A stretch of 35,989 nucleotides of DNA, from NCBI GenBank assembly GCA_949289625.1, contig CASEPH010000113.1, positions 1 through 35,989 on the forward strand, in the 5' to 3' direction. The stretch comes from an uncultured Clostridia bacterium (lineage in GTDB: Bacteria; Bacillota_A; Clostridia; Oscillospirales; Oscillospiraceae). Positions 8,115 to 15,905 of this stretch are shown piece after piece. The number at the start of each line of letters is the position of its first letter. Positions within the stretch are counted from its first letter, which is position 1. The notes below the pieces were generated by a model. It did no database searches and was not told the DNA's origin. It saw nothing but the letters and a program-made list of their open reading frames with translations. The translations under genes were made by a program, and so were the position numbers.

Positions 8115-8213
8115 TTCTCGTTCCTCCTGCATTTTTGGTTCAGCCCTAGTTTGTCCAGCGGCATGAAAAATACGCAGGGAACGAATTGTAAAATATGGAA
8201 GTTCAAATAATGC

Positions 8214-8241
8214 AAAAGAGAGAGGAATGCCTCTCTCTTTT
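8214..8241 (-). terminator. Terminator of the yceD-rpmF operon
   Basis: A 12-bp perfect stem with an AATG loop (8214-8225 with 8230-8241), 16 bases past the rpmF stop on the minus strand, with A-rich and T-rich flanks. Confidence 0.85.
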
Positions 8242-8257
8242 TGCAGATCAAATTTGA

Positions 8258-8443
8258 TCAATCAGCCTTAACGGCGATCACTTCGCGGCCCTTGTAGAAA
8301 CCGCAAGCCTTGCAGGCTCTGTGCGGGAGCGTGTATTCTCCGCACTTGGGGCATTTGGCAAGCCCGGGCATATCCAGCTTCCAAACATTGCTGCGGCGCT
8401 TATCGCGTCTTGCCTTGGACACCTTACACTTTGGTACGGCCAT
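8258..8443 (-). CDS. rpmF: Ribosomal protein L32
   Basis: Small structural protein of the 50S subunit. The 61 residues start with MAVPKCKVSKARRDKRRS and carry the zinc-binding pattern CPKCGEYTLPHRACKAC, i.e. two CxxC knuckles, so this is the zinc-containing form. AGGAGGTG precedes the ATG. It follows yceD by 38 bases, the classical gene pair, and is followed by a strong terminator. Confidence 0.98.
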   Translation of the reverse strand: MAVPKCKVSKARRDKRRSNVWKLDMPGLAKCPKCGEYTLPHRACKACGFYKGREVIAVKAD

Positions 8444-8481
8444 GTGGTGACACCTCCTTGGTCGAAATTGTCTTCCAGTGG

Positions 8482-8988
8482 TTACATTTTATCCTTCAAA
8501 AGCTGTCCTAAAACAGCCAAACGGGGATCGGGTTCGGGTTTGCAGTCGCAGGGACCTTCGTTGAGGTTTTTTCCGCAGGAGGCGCATAACCCCTTGCAGT
8601 CCGGGCTGCAGAGAAACTTGGACTCCATATTCAGCACAAACGCTGTGGTGATGATCTCGTCCAGATCGGCGGTATCATCCTTTAAAAGAAAGGTCCAATC
8701 GTCCTCGTTCTCCTCATGCATCAGCTCTCGTACCAGAATGGCCTCTATCTCCTGTCGAAAATTCCGATCAAAGGGGGTGGCACAGCGATCACAGATGCAG
8801 TGGAGTACAGTCTCCATGGTGGCAGTCAGCACCAGAACGCCGGCTTCATTGCGCACAGCGCCAGTGACATAAATGGGGTCTGATGCAGGATGATGGCCGC
8901 CAAAGTCCATCTGAGAGAAGTCCATCTCAGCAGAAAAAGGAAGCTGGCCGCCGGGCTGGGCGATGATTTTCCCAAGATCCAGTAGCAT
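8482..8988 (-). CDS. yceD: YceD / DUF177 protein
   Basis: Member of the DUF177 family, which is linked in E. coli and plants to accumulation of 23S rRNA and is usually found next to rpmF, as here. The 168 residues hold the conserved CDRCATPF motif near residue 70 and a second cysteine cluster, CSPDCKGLCASCGKNLN, near residue 128. The ATG at 8988 has GGAGG seven bases upstream and a perfect promoter just before. A longer in-frame start at 9099 lies upstream of that promoter and cannot be used from it. Confidence 0.93.
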   Translation of the reverse strand: MLLDLGKIIAQPGGQLPFSAEMDFSQMDFGGHHPASDPIYVTGAVRNEAGVLVLTATMETVLHCICDRCATPFDRNFRQEIEAILVRELMHEENEDDWTFLLKDDTADLDEIITTAFVLNMESKFLCSPDCKGLCASCGKNLNEGPCDCKPEPDPRLAVLGQLLKDKM

Positions 8989-9019
8989 AACCTGTCCTCC
9001 TTCATAGTCTGACCAAGAT

Positions 9020-9048
9020 ATTATAGCGATTTCAATTCGGATTGTCAA
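9020..9048 (-). promoter_or_regulatory. Perfect-consensus promoter of yceD-rpmF
   Basis: Minus-strand TTGACA, 17 bases, TATAAT, i.e. full consensus at both hexamers and ideal spacing. It fits strong constitutive expression of a ribosomal protein operon and fixes the yceD start at 8988. Confidence 0.9.
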
Positions 9049-9092
9049 GGAAAATTCTAAACGATCTGGACTGGAAACAGGGCCGGAAGGAG

Positions 9093-9121
9093 TTGACAAG
9101 GATTCTGCAGACCGTTATGAT
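9093..9121 (+). promoter_or_regulatory. Promoter of the CmpB-type membrane protein gene
   Basis: TTGACA, 17 bases, TATGAT. It is divergent to the yceD promoter; the two -35 elements are 44 bases apart. Confidence 0.8.
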
Positions 9122-9166
9122 GGGACAGTAAAACAAGTTTGGAGATTCATGCGGAGGACGAACAAG

Positions 9167-10468
9167 ATGGAATTGCGAGGATATGGGCTTTTGTGGCTGT
9201 TTTTTGTCTATTCCTTTTTGGGGTGGATGATCGAAACGGTGGTGGCGGCAGGAAAGCAGAAAAGATTTGTCAACCGGGGGTTTTATTCAGGACCGATGTG
9301 CTTTGTCTATGGCGTTTCTGCGGTGTTGATGACGGTGGTTCTGCCGGAACTCTATGGGAATATAATCCTGCAATTCCTTGGATGCACGGTACTGGCCACC
9401 ACGGTGGAATGGTTCACCGGGAAGCTGTTGGAACGAATCACCGGCAAGCGGTGGTGGGATTATTCCGCAATTCGATGGAATTTTGACGGGTATATTTGCC
9501 TGCCCTACTCTATACTATGGGGAATTCTGGGGGTATTGGCCCTTCGCTTTGGCAACGAGGTGCTGCTGGTTGCCTATGGGTTGCTGCCCCGGTTTGTCGG
9601 AAAGCTGATCGTCTGGGTATTGAGCGGTCTGACGGTTCTGGATTTCCTTACGTCTATGGCAGCGGTACGCTATGGCCAAAACATCCGTTCCAGAGGGAAA
9701 CAGTTTCGGAACCGGCTCAGTGCCTGGACCTATCGGGTGGGAACCTGGATTCTGGACCATGTGGAAGGCCGTATGGAAAAGGCTCACCCAGCCGTGGAAG
9801 GCACGGCCATTCCAACGGAAACCCCTGTGCGGTTTGCCCAGGGCTGCAGTTTGACGAAGCTGTTCTGGCTGTTTTTGATTGGTGCGCTGCTGGGCGACCT
9901 TACAGAAACCATTTTTTGCAGAGTGACTGCGGGGGTATGGATGAGCCGCAGCAGCCTTGTGTGGGGACCCTTTAGCATTGTTTGGGGCTTGGCGATTGCC
10001 TTGGCAACGGCATTGCTCCATCGAGACAGGAACCGGCCCGACGGACATATTTTCCTGATTGGAACGGTGCTGGGCGGTGCGTATGAATATCTGTGCAGCG
10101 TGTTTACGGAAATCGTGTTTGGAAAGGTGTTTTGGGACTACAGCGAGATTCCCTTTAACCTGGGCGGAAGGATCAATCTGCTATACTGCTTTTTCTGGGG
10201 AATTGCGGCGGTGGTATGGATCAAAAAGCTTTATCCACATCTGTCGGATTGGATTGAAAAGATCCCCAAAAAAGTGGGAATTGTTTTGACTTGGCTTCTG
10301 GTGGCGTTTATGGCGGTAAACATTCTGGTGAGCGTCATGGCGCTGGTACGTTATAACCAGAGAGGTCAGGGAAATCCGGCGGATCACCGGTGGGAAATGG
10401 TGATGGATCAATACTTTGATGACGCCCGCATGAAGCGAATCTATCCCAATGCCGTGGAGACAGATTAG
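9167..10468 (+). CDS. CmpB-type putative ABC permease, tandem duplication
   Basis: Integral membrane protein of the PF06541 family (putative ABC-transporter type IV, CmpB), whose substrate is unknown. It has two homologous halves. LLWLFFVYSFLGWMIETVV near residue 6 corresponds to LFWLFLIGALLGDLTETIF near residue 230, and WWDYSAIRWNFDGYICLPYS to FWDYSEIPFNLGGRINLLYC, about 220 residues later. Each half has roughly five hydrophobic segments. The ATG at 9167 has GGAGG nine bases upstream; an ATG at 9149 is possible with a poorer site. No ATPase gene is adjacent, so transport is inferred from the family name only. Confidence 0.85.
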   Translation: MELRGYGLLWLFFVYSFLGWMIETVVAAGKQKRFVNRGFYSGPMCFVYGVSAVLMTVVLPELYGNIILQFLGCTVLATTVEWFTGKLLERITGKRWWDYSAIRWNFDGYICLPYSILWGILGVLALRFGNEVLLVAYGLLPRFVGKLIVWVLSGLTVLDFLTSMAAVRYGQNIRSRGKQFRNRLSAWTYRVGTWILDHVEGRMEKAHPAVEGTAIPTETPVRFAQGCSLTKLFWLFLIGALLGDLTETIFCRVTAGVWMSRSSLVWGPFSIVWGLAIALATALLHRDRNRPDGHIFLIGTVLGGAYEYLCSVFTEIVFGKVFWDYSEIPFNLGGRINLLYCFFWGIAAVVWIKKLYPHLSDWIEKIPKKVGIVLTWLLVAFMAVNILVSVMALVRYNQRGQGNPADHRWEMVMDQYFDDARMKRIYPNAVETD

Positions 10469-10469
10469 C

Positions 10470-10498
10470 TTGAGGTGCTAGTGGAGATGTGGTATAAT
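10470..10498 (+). promoter_or_regulatory. Promoter of the rluA-like gene and downstream genes
   Basis: TTGAGG, 17 bases, TATAAT, ending 31 bases before the ATG at 10530. It starts right after the stop of the preceding gene. Confidence 0.7.
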
Positions 10499-10529
10499 CA
10501 GGACGACTTTTGAAAAAGGAACGACTGTC

Positions 10530-11528
10530 ATGAAAGCATTTACCATCGGAAAAAATGACGCGGGACAGCGTCTGGACCGGTTTATTGCCAAAACGGTGCC
10601 GCTGCTGCCTGCATCACTCAGTCAGAAGTATATCCGGCTCAAACGGATCAAGGTCAACGGCAGCCGTGCCCAGCGAGATTCCCGACTGCAGGAAGGGGAT
10701 CTGGTGGAGATGTACGTCAACGACGAATTCTTTGACACCCCCAAGGCGGAAAACGCCTATTTGACGGTATCGGCCCCCAAGCTGAACCTGGTCTATGAGG
10801 ATGAGAATATTCTGCTTTGCGACAAGCGGCCTGGTCTGGCGGTGCATCCCCACGACGGTGCGGAGTACGGCAGAACGCTGATTGACCACATCCAGGCCTA
10901 CCTCTATGCCAAGGGCGAATGGCGGCCCAGAGAGGAGCATGCTTTTGCACCGGCCCTCTGTAACCGGATCGACCGAAATACGGGCGGCATTGTGATTGCG
11001 GCCAAAAACGCCGAAGCCCTGCGGGTGATGAATGAGAAGATCAAAAACCGGGAGATGGACAAGCGGTATCTGGCGGTGATCCATGGAACCATGCAGCCAA
11101 AAGCTGGGGCACTGCGAGGGTTTCTCTTCAAGGACGCCGTCAAAAATCGGGTCTATATTACCAAGACGCCCCAAAAGGGAGCCAAGACCTGTGAAACACG
11201 ATATAGGACCCTGGCATCTTCGGGAGATCTTTCCCTGGTGGAGTGCGAGCTCATCACAGGCCGGACCCACCAGATCCGGGCCCAGTTTGCATCTGCGGGG
11301 CATCCGCTGCTGGGAGACGGAAAATATGGCCGCGGGGAGAAGCGATATAACCGGAAGTATCAGGCCCTCTATTCCTATCGACTGACTTTTGCGTTTCAGC
11401 AGGACGGCGGAATTTTGCAGTATCTGAACGGGAAAACCTTTCAGGTGCAGCATGTAGATTTTGTGTCCGAGTACTTTCCAAAGGTACAGCTGGATTGCAT
11501 TTCCCCAGAAAAAATGGTAGAATCTTAA
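10530..11528 (+). CDS. RluA-family pseudouridine synthase
   Basis: Converts uridine to pseudouridine in RNA, probably 23S rRNA. An S4 RNA-binding domain at the N-terminus (QRLDRFIAKT to EGDLVEMYV, about residues 13-70) precedes the catalytic domain. The catalytic Asp is D148 in NRIDRNTGG, matching HRLDxxTSG of the family with His to Asn and Leu to Ile changes. LITGRTHQIRAQFA near residue 240 is the second signature. The 332-residue length fits RluC/RluD enzymes. The ATG has AAAGGAA upstream. The exact RNA position cannot be told from sequence, so no symbol is given. Confidence 0.92.
   Translation: MKAFTIGKNDAGQRLDRFIAKTVPLLPASLSQKYIRLKRIKVNGSRAQRDSRLQEGDLVEMYVNDEFFDTPKAENAYLTVSAPKLNLVYEDENILLCDKRPGLAVHPHDGAEYGRTLIDHIQAYLYAKGEWRPREEHAFAPALCNRIDRNTGGIVIAAKNAEALRVMNEKIKNREMDKRYLAVIHGTMQPKAGALRGFLFKDAVKNRVYITKTPQKGAKTCETRYRTLASSGDLSLVECELITGRTHQIRAQFASAGHPLLGDGKYGRGEKRYNRKYQALYSYRLTFAFQQDGGILQYLNGKTFQVQHVDFVSEYFPKVQLDCISPEKMVES
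11495..11523 (+). promoter_or_regulatory. Internal promoter for the GT39 gene
   Basis: TTGCAT, 17 bases, TAGAAT within the last codons of the rluA-like gene, 37 bases before the GT39 ATG. It would let the glycosyltransferase and following genes be transcribed apart from the first gene. Confidence 0.5.
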
Positions 11529-11559
11529 CAAGACTTTAGACGCATTGGAGGTGCGCGGC

Positions 11560-13482
11560 ATGATCCAGGCACTGCGCAGCTATTTTCTGGAAATTAGACC
11601 TTCCGCCATGGCGCTGATGTTTCTTTTGATTGGATTGATCGTGGCGTTCTTTATAAAATACCGCAGAGATATGGCACCCCGTATGGGGACGCTGGAATGG
11701 ATCCAGAACTATGAACGGCCCAGGTTTTCCCTGGACGGGAAACGGTTCCCCATGGAACGGCGGGACGTGCTGCCGCTGGTGGTGCTGCTGGCGGTGTATG
11801 CGGTGGTGGCCTTCACTAACCTGGGCAGTACGGTGGCGCCTCAGAGCTTTTATACCTTTACAGAGGACAACAGCACTGTGGAGATCAATCTGGGCAGCAA
11901 ACAGACCATCTCCTCCATCATGTACTACACCGGCCTGTATCCCGGAGACTATGATGTATTCTACTCTGCCAACGGCAGCAACTGGGTGCGGCTGCGCAAT
12001 CCAGAGGCGGAACCGGATGAAAACGGGGAAATCAACGATGCCGCCATGCCTCAGAGCTATGCGGATCTGTTCAAGTGGCAGTATGCCAAGATGGACCGAG
12101 ATACCATTCAGGTCCAGTATATCAAAATCGTGGCCAGGACGTTGCCCATGGAACTGGGAGAGTTGGCCCTTTATGACGGAAACGGCGAACTGCTGGATGT
12201 TTCCGGTGTGGATAGTGTGCTGCTGGATGAACAGGACACCGTGCCGGAGGCCCCCAGCTGGTACAACAGCATGTATTTCGACGAGATCTACCATGGTCGT
12301 ACTGCATACGAAAATATTCAAAACGTCTATCCCTATGAGATCACCCATCCGCCTTTGGGAAAACTACTGATTGCTCTGGGGATTGAGATCTTTGGCATGA
12401 CGCCCTTTGGCTACCGGTTTATGGGTACGTTCTTCGGCGTGCTGATGCTGCTGCCGCTGTATGTGCTCATTAAAAGCATGTTTGGCAAAACCAAGGTGGC
12501 CTTCTGCGGTACCACGCTGTTTGCCTTTGAGTTTATGCACTACACCCAGACCCGGATCGCCACCATCGACACCTACGGCGTGTTCTTTGTTCTGGTGAGC
12601 TTCCTGTTTATGTGGCGTTGGATCGCAGCGCCCTACGATGCGAAGCTGCGGAAAACCTGGTGGGATTTGGCACTGTCCGGATTGTTCTTCGGCATTGGCT
12701 GCGCCTGCAAATGGACTGTGGTCTATGGCGGTGTGGGACTGGCTATCCTGTGGCTGCTGCGGGTGGTAATGAAATACCGGGCCAAGGGCCTGGGGGGCTA
12801 TGTAGGAGAACTGCTGGGGACGGTGGCCCTGTCGGTGGTGTTCTTTGTGGCAGTGCCGGCGGTGATCTACTGCCTGAGCTACATTCCCTATGGATACGCC
12901 AGAAATATGCAGTTCCCAGAAATGCTGGGAAGCAAGGAATACTATCAGATGATTTGGGACAATCAGGTCTATATGCTGACTTACCACAGTGGTGTCAGCC
13001 AGGATCATCCCTATGCATCTCGGTGGTATCAGTGGATCTTCGATCTTCGCCCTATCCTCTATTATCTGGACTACGGAGAAACCACCAAGTCTGCGTTCGG
13101 ATCCTTTAACAGCCCTCTGGTTTCCTGGGGCGGCCTGATTGCCATTTTTGCCATGATCTCGGCTTTCTGGCATCGGAGAAAACCGGCAGCCATATTGATT
13201 TGGGTGGGATATTTCTGCCAGCTGGTACCCTGGATTATCATTACGCGCACCACCTTCGCCTATCACTATTTCGGATGCAGTCTGTTTCTGGTGCTGGCCA
13301 TCAGCTTCATATTTGACGAGCTGATTTCCAGAAACCCCAAAAACGATAAACTGGTCTTTGGGTTTACGGGACTCCAGGTCGGACTCTTTGCCATGTTCTA
13401 TTCTGTGCTTTCCGGCGTGGAGAGCAGCATCTCCTATTGCCTGAATTTCCTCAAATGGCTGCCGGGATGGCCCTGGGGGTAA
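11560..13482 (+). CDS. GT39 glycosyltransferase with an extracellular inserted domain
   Basis: Polytopic membrane enzyme of the PMT/GT39 family, which transfers a sugar from a polyprenyl phosphate carrier to a protein or polymer outside the membrane. An N-terminal helix is followed at about residues 88-235 by a soluble insert resembling an F5/8 type C (discoidin) domain (VEINLGSKQTISSIMYYTG, YDVFYSANGSNWVRL). Next comes the acidic catalytic loop YFDEIYHG with D241-E242 and THPPLGK, then about nine more helices. The ATG at 11560 follows GGAGGTG by six bases. The acceptor is unknown. Ser/Thr-rich linkers in neighbouring exported proteins are possible acceptors, but that is speculation. Confidence 0.85.
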   Translation: MIQALRSYFLEIRPSAMALMFLLIGLIVAFFIKYRRDMAPRMGTLEWIQNYERPRFSLDGKRFPMERRDVLPLVVLLAVYAVVAFTNLGSTVAPQSFYTFTEDNSTVEINLGSKQTISSIMYYTGLYPGDYDVFYSANGSNWVRLRNPEAEPDENGEINDAAMPQSYADLFKWQYAKMDRDTIQVQYIKIVARTLPMELGELALYDGNGELLDVSGVDSVLLDEQDTVPEAPSWYNSMYFDEIYHGRTAYENIQNVYPYEITHPPLGKLLIALGIEIFGMTPFGYRFMGTFFGVLMLLPLYVLIKSMFGKTKVAFCGTTLFAFEFMHYTQTRIATIDTYGVFFVLVSFLFMWRWIAAPYDAKLRKTWWDLALSGLFFGIGCACKWTVVYGGVGLAILWLLRVVMKYRAKGLGGYVGELLGTVALSVVFFVAVPAVIYCLSYIPYGYARNMQFPEMLGSKEYYQMIWDNQVYMLTYHSGVSQDHPYASRWYQWIFDLRPILYYLDYGETTKSAFGSFNSPLVSWGGLIAIFAMISAFWHRRKPAAILIWVGYFCQLVPWIIITRTTFAYHYFGCSLFLVLAISFIFDELISRNPKNDKLVFGFTGLQVGLFAMFYSVLSGVESSISYCLNFLKWLPGWPWG

Positions 13483-13538
13483 AATAAATCAGGGATATTG
13501 ATAGATATTTGATGACCTCGAACAAAGGAGAATCCAGC

Positions 13539-14348
13539 TTGATCAATTATCATTTTCATTCCCGGTGCTCCTTTGATGCGGAATACCCACTGACGGAGAT
13601 GTGCCAGGCGGCCAAGGCGGCTGGAATCACGCATCTGTGCCTGACAGATCACTGTGACGTAGTGGATGAGCAAGGAAAGCCCTGGGACGGGTTTGATTGG
13701 ACCGCAGAGGATCGGGAACTTCAAGCCGCTCGGCAGGCCTTTCCAGAATTGGAGATCCGCCGAGGGGTGGAGTTGGGCCAGGCAATTCTGCGGCCGGAGG
13801 CTGCGGACCGCGTACTGGCAGAGCCAGGGATCGACTTTGTGCTGGGGTCCATGCACAATAGCCGGTCTGGAACAGATTTTTACTATATGAAATTCGCGGA
13901 CAAGGGGCAGTGTCTGAAACTGCTGGAGGAATATTTGGAAAGCCTTCTGGAGCTGGCTGGGACCAACTGGCTGGATTCCCTGGCCCATCTCACCTATCCC
14001 ATCCGCTATATGAGAGCTCGGGACGGGGTGGCGGTGGACTTCCATCCCCTGGACGACCTGGTGTATGAGATTCTCAAAAAACTGGTGGAGCGGGGGAAGG
14101 CACTGGAGCTCAATACCTCGGGCTATCGCCGAAATCAGGGAGAGCCGCTGCCGCCGGAATATATGCTTCGGATGTACCGGGAACTGGGCGGCGATCTGAT
14201 CACCGTTGGCAGCGACGCCCATAAACCTGGGCAGATGAACGACGGACTGGAACAGGGCATGGCGCTGCTGCAGCGCTGTGGGTTCCGGTATGTGACGCTG
14301 TATCAAAATAGAAAACCACAACAGATGAAAATGGAGGAAGTCATATGA
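13539..14348 (+). CDS. PHP-family histidinol-phosphatase-like protein
   Basis: Metal-dependent phosphoesterase of the HisJ branch of the PHP family. The four metal-site motifs are in order: YHFHSRCSFDA at the very N-terminus, LTDHCD, GVELG followed by GSMHN, and SDAHKP near the C-terminus. HisJ dephosphorylates L-histidinol phosphate, but no other his genes are present, so another phosphate ester is possible. The best start is the TTG at 13539, eight bases after AAAGGAG. The in-frame ATG at 13512 has no ribosome binding site. The stop overlaps the rpiB ATG (ATGA), implying translational coupling. Confidence 0.85.
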   Translation: MINYHFHSRCSFDAEYPLTEMCQAAKAAGITHLCLTDHCDVVDEQGKPWDGFDWTAEDRELQAARQAFPELEIRRGVELGQAILRPEAADRVLAEPGIDFVLGSMHNSRSGTDFYYMKFADKGQCLKLLEEYLESLLELAGTNWLDSLAHLTYPIRYMRARDGVAVDFHPLDDLVYEILKKLVERGKALELNTSGYRRNQGEPLPPEYMLRMYRELGGDLITVGSDAHKPGQMNDGLEQGMALLQRCGFRYVTLYQNRKPQQMKMEEVI

Positions 14349-14782
14349 TTGCAATTGCGTGCGACCACGGCGGATATGCGCTGAAGGAAACGGTCAAAAA
14401 ACACCTTCTGGAGCTGGGATATGAGGTCCGGGATTTCGGCACCGATTCTCTGGACAGCTGCGACTATCCGGACTATGCGGCACCGGCAGCCCAGGCGGTG
14501 GCAGATGGTACCTGTGAAAAGGGAATTGTAATTTGCACCACGGGCATTGGCGTGTCCATTGTGGCCAATAAAATTAACGGAATCCGCTGTGCCCTGTGCT
14601 CCGACATTTTGTCGGCAGAGATGACCAGACGGCACAACGATACCAATATGCTGGCCATGGGCGCCGGGATTGTAGGAAGCAATCTGGCACTGGCCATTGT
14701 GGACAAGTGGCTCACCACGGAATTTGAGGGCGGCCGCCATCAGCGTCGGGTGGACAAAATCATGGCGCTGGAGCAGCGCTGA
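14345..14782 (+). CDS. rpiB: RpiB, ribose-5-phosphate isomerase B
   Basis: Interconverts ribose-5-phosphate and ribulose-5-phosphate in the pentose phosphate pathway. The 145 residues show the RpiB/LacAB signature: CDHGGYALK at residues 6-14, then C64-T-TGIGVSI, where C64 is the catalytic cysteine, and RRHNDTNMLAMG further on. Most RpiB proteins have CGTGIG, so Thr65 is a small departure. The start overlaps the stop of the PHP phosphatase gene. Relatives act on allose-6-phosphate or galactose-6-phosphate, which sequence alone does not exclude. Confidence 0.92.
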   Translation: MIAIACDHGGYALKETVKKHLLELGYEVRDFGTDSLDSCDYPDYAAPAAQAVADGTCEKGIVICTTGIGVSIVANKINGIRCALCSDILSAEMTRRHNDTNMLAMGAGIVGSNLALAIVDKWLTTEFEGGRHQRRVDKIMALEQR

Positions 14783-14791
14783 AGTTGTGAT

Positions 14792-15250
14792 ATGAGAATG
14801 CTGCATCAAACCGCCCGACCCTTGACCGAAGGGGACCGGGCGGTCTATCTGGAGATGTGCCGGGAGTTTTATCATTCTCCGGCGGTGCTCCATCCGGTGC
14901 CGGATGTGTATTTTGAGCGGACCTTCGATCAGATTGTATCAGGAAGCCCCTTTGTTAAGGGGTTCCTGCTGAAAAAGGATGGGGTCACCGCAGGCTATGG
15001 ACTGCTTTCCGTGACCTATTCCCAGGAGGCCGGCGGAGAGGTTTGGTGGCTGGAGGAGCTGTATATTCGGAAGGAATTTCAAGGCCAGGGACTGGGGGGC
15101 GGATTTATCCGCTATCTTAAATCCATTCGGCCCCAGCAGGTCACCCGGTTCCGGCTGGAACTGGAGCCGGAAAATACCGGCGCGGGACGGCTCTATGCCC
15201 GGGAGGGATTTTCCCGCTTGGGGTACGACCAAATGGTGACGGACTTTTAG
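14792..15250 (+). CDS. GNAT-family N-acetyltransferase
   Basis: A 152-residue acyl-CoA dependent acetyltransferase with unknown substrate. The acetyl-CoA binding loop is visible in LYIRKEFQGQGLGGGF (Q-x-x-G-x-G pattern) near residue 90, followed by the typical C-terminal NTGAGRLYAREGFSRLGY. It starts nine bases after rpiB with no strong ribosome binding site, so translation may be partly coupled. It belongs to the same run of genes as rpiB and the GrpB-family gene. Confidence 0.85.
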   Translation: MRMLHQTARPLTEGDRAVYLEMCREFYHSPAVLHPVPDVYFERTFDQIVSGSPFVKGFLLKKDGVTAGYGLLSVTYSQEAGGEVWWLEELYIRKEFQGQGLGGGFIRYLKSIRPQQVTRFRLELEPENTGAGRLYAREGFSRLGYDQMVTDF

Positions 15251-15296
15251 CGTAGGGCATGGCGGAATGGCCATGCCGCTTTGCGGAGGACAGAAT

Positions 15297-15860
15297 ATGA
15301 CGCGGGAAAGCTATCTCAAAGAGGTGACCTTGGGGACGCCGGAGCGGGGGGAAATCCAGCTGAGTCCCTATAATAAGGACTGGCCGCGCCAATATGAGGC
15401 TGAGGCGGAAAAAATCCGACGGGCTTTGGGAAATCGGATCCGAGGCCTGGAGCATGTGGGTTCTACCTCTGTGCCGGGACTGATGGCGAAACCCATTCTG
15501 GATATTTTGCTGCTGGTGGAGAATTCCAGCGATGAGAGGGCCTATGTGCCGTTTCTGGAACAGGCGGGGTATGTACTGCGGATCCGAGAACAGGATTGGT
15601 ATGAGCACCGCATGCTGAAGGGAACGGAGCCGGCGGTCAATCTGCATGTTTTTTCTCAAAACTGCCCAGAAGCCCAGCGAATGATACTGTTTCGAAATTG
15701 GCTGCGGCGCTGCCCGGAGGATCGGGAACGGTATGCCGAGACCAAGAAACAGCTGGCACAGAAAACCTGGAAATACGTCCAGGACTATGCGGATCAGAAG
15801 ACACAGGTGGTCCGACAGATCATGGCGCGGGCAGAATCGGCGGAGAAAGACTGGAAATAA
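15297..15860 (+). CDS. GrpB/UPF0157 family protein
   Basis: A 187-residue member of the UPF0157 (GrpB) family, a nucleotidyltransferase-fold group with no established reaction. The signature HVGSTSVPGLMAKPILDILL is near residues 47-66, and LHVFSQNCPEAQRMILFRNWLR follows in the second half. The ATG at 15297 follows GGAGGA by six bases. An earlier in-frame start at 15267 has no such site. It is the last gene of the plus-strand run before a terminator. Confidence 0.88.
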   Translation: MTRESYLKEVTLGTPERGEIQLSPYNKDWPRQYEAEAEKIRRALGNRIRGLEHVGSTSVPGLMAKPILDILLLVENSSDERAYVPFLEQAGYVLRIREQDWYEHRMLKGTEPAVNLHVFSQNCPEAQRMILFRNWLRRCPEDRERYAETKKQLAQKTWKYVQDYADQKTQVVRQIMARAESAEKDWK

Positions 15861-15862
15861 AA

Positions 15863-15901
15863 GAACCTGCTGCGGAAATTGATTCCGCGGCAGGTCTTTT
15901 T
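15863..15901. terminator. Terminator between convergent units
   Basis: A 13-bp stem with one G-U pair (15865-15877 with 15883-15895) followed by CTTTTT on the plus strand, with an A-rich left flank that can serve the converging minus-strand gene. Confidence 0.85.
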
Positions 15902-15905
15902 CACA

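Noticed and set aside
12364..13266. 300-codon open frame on the minus strand
   Set aside because: Antisense to the membrane helices of the GT39 protein; hydrophilic His/Gln-rich shadow.
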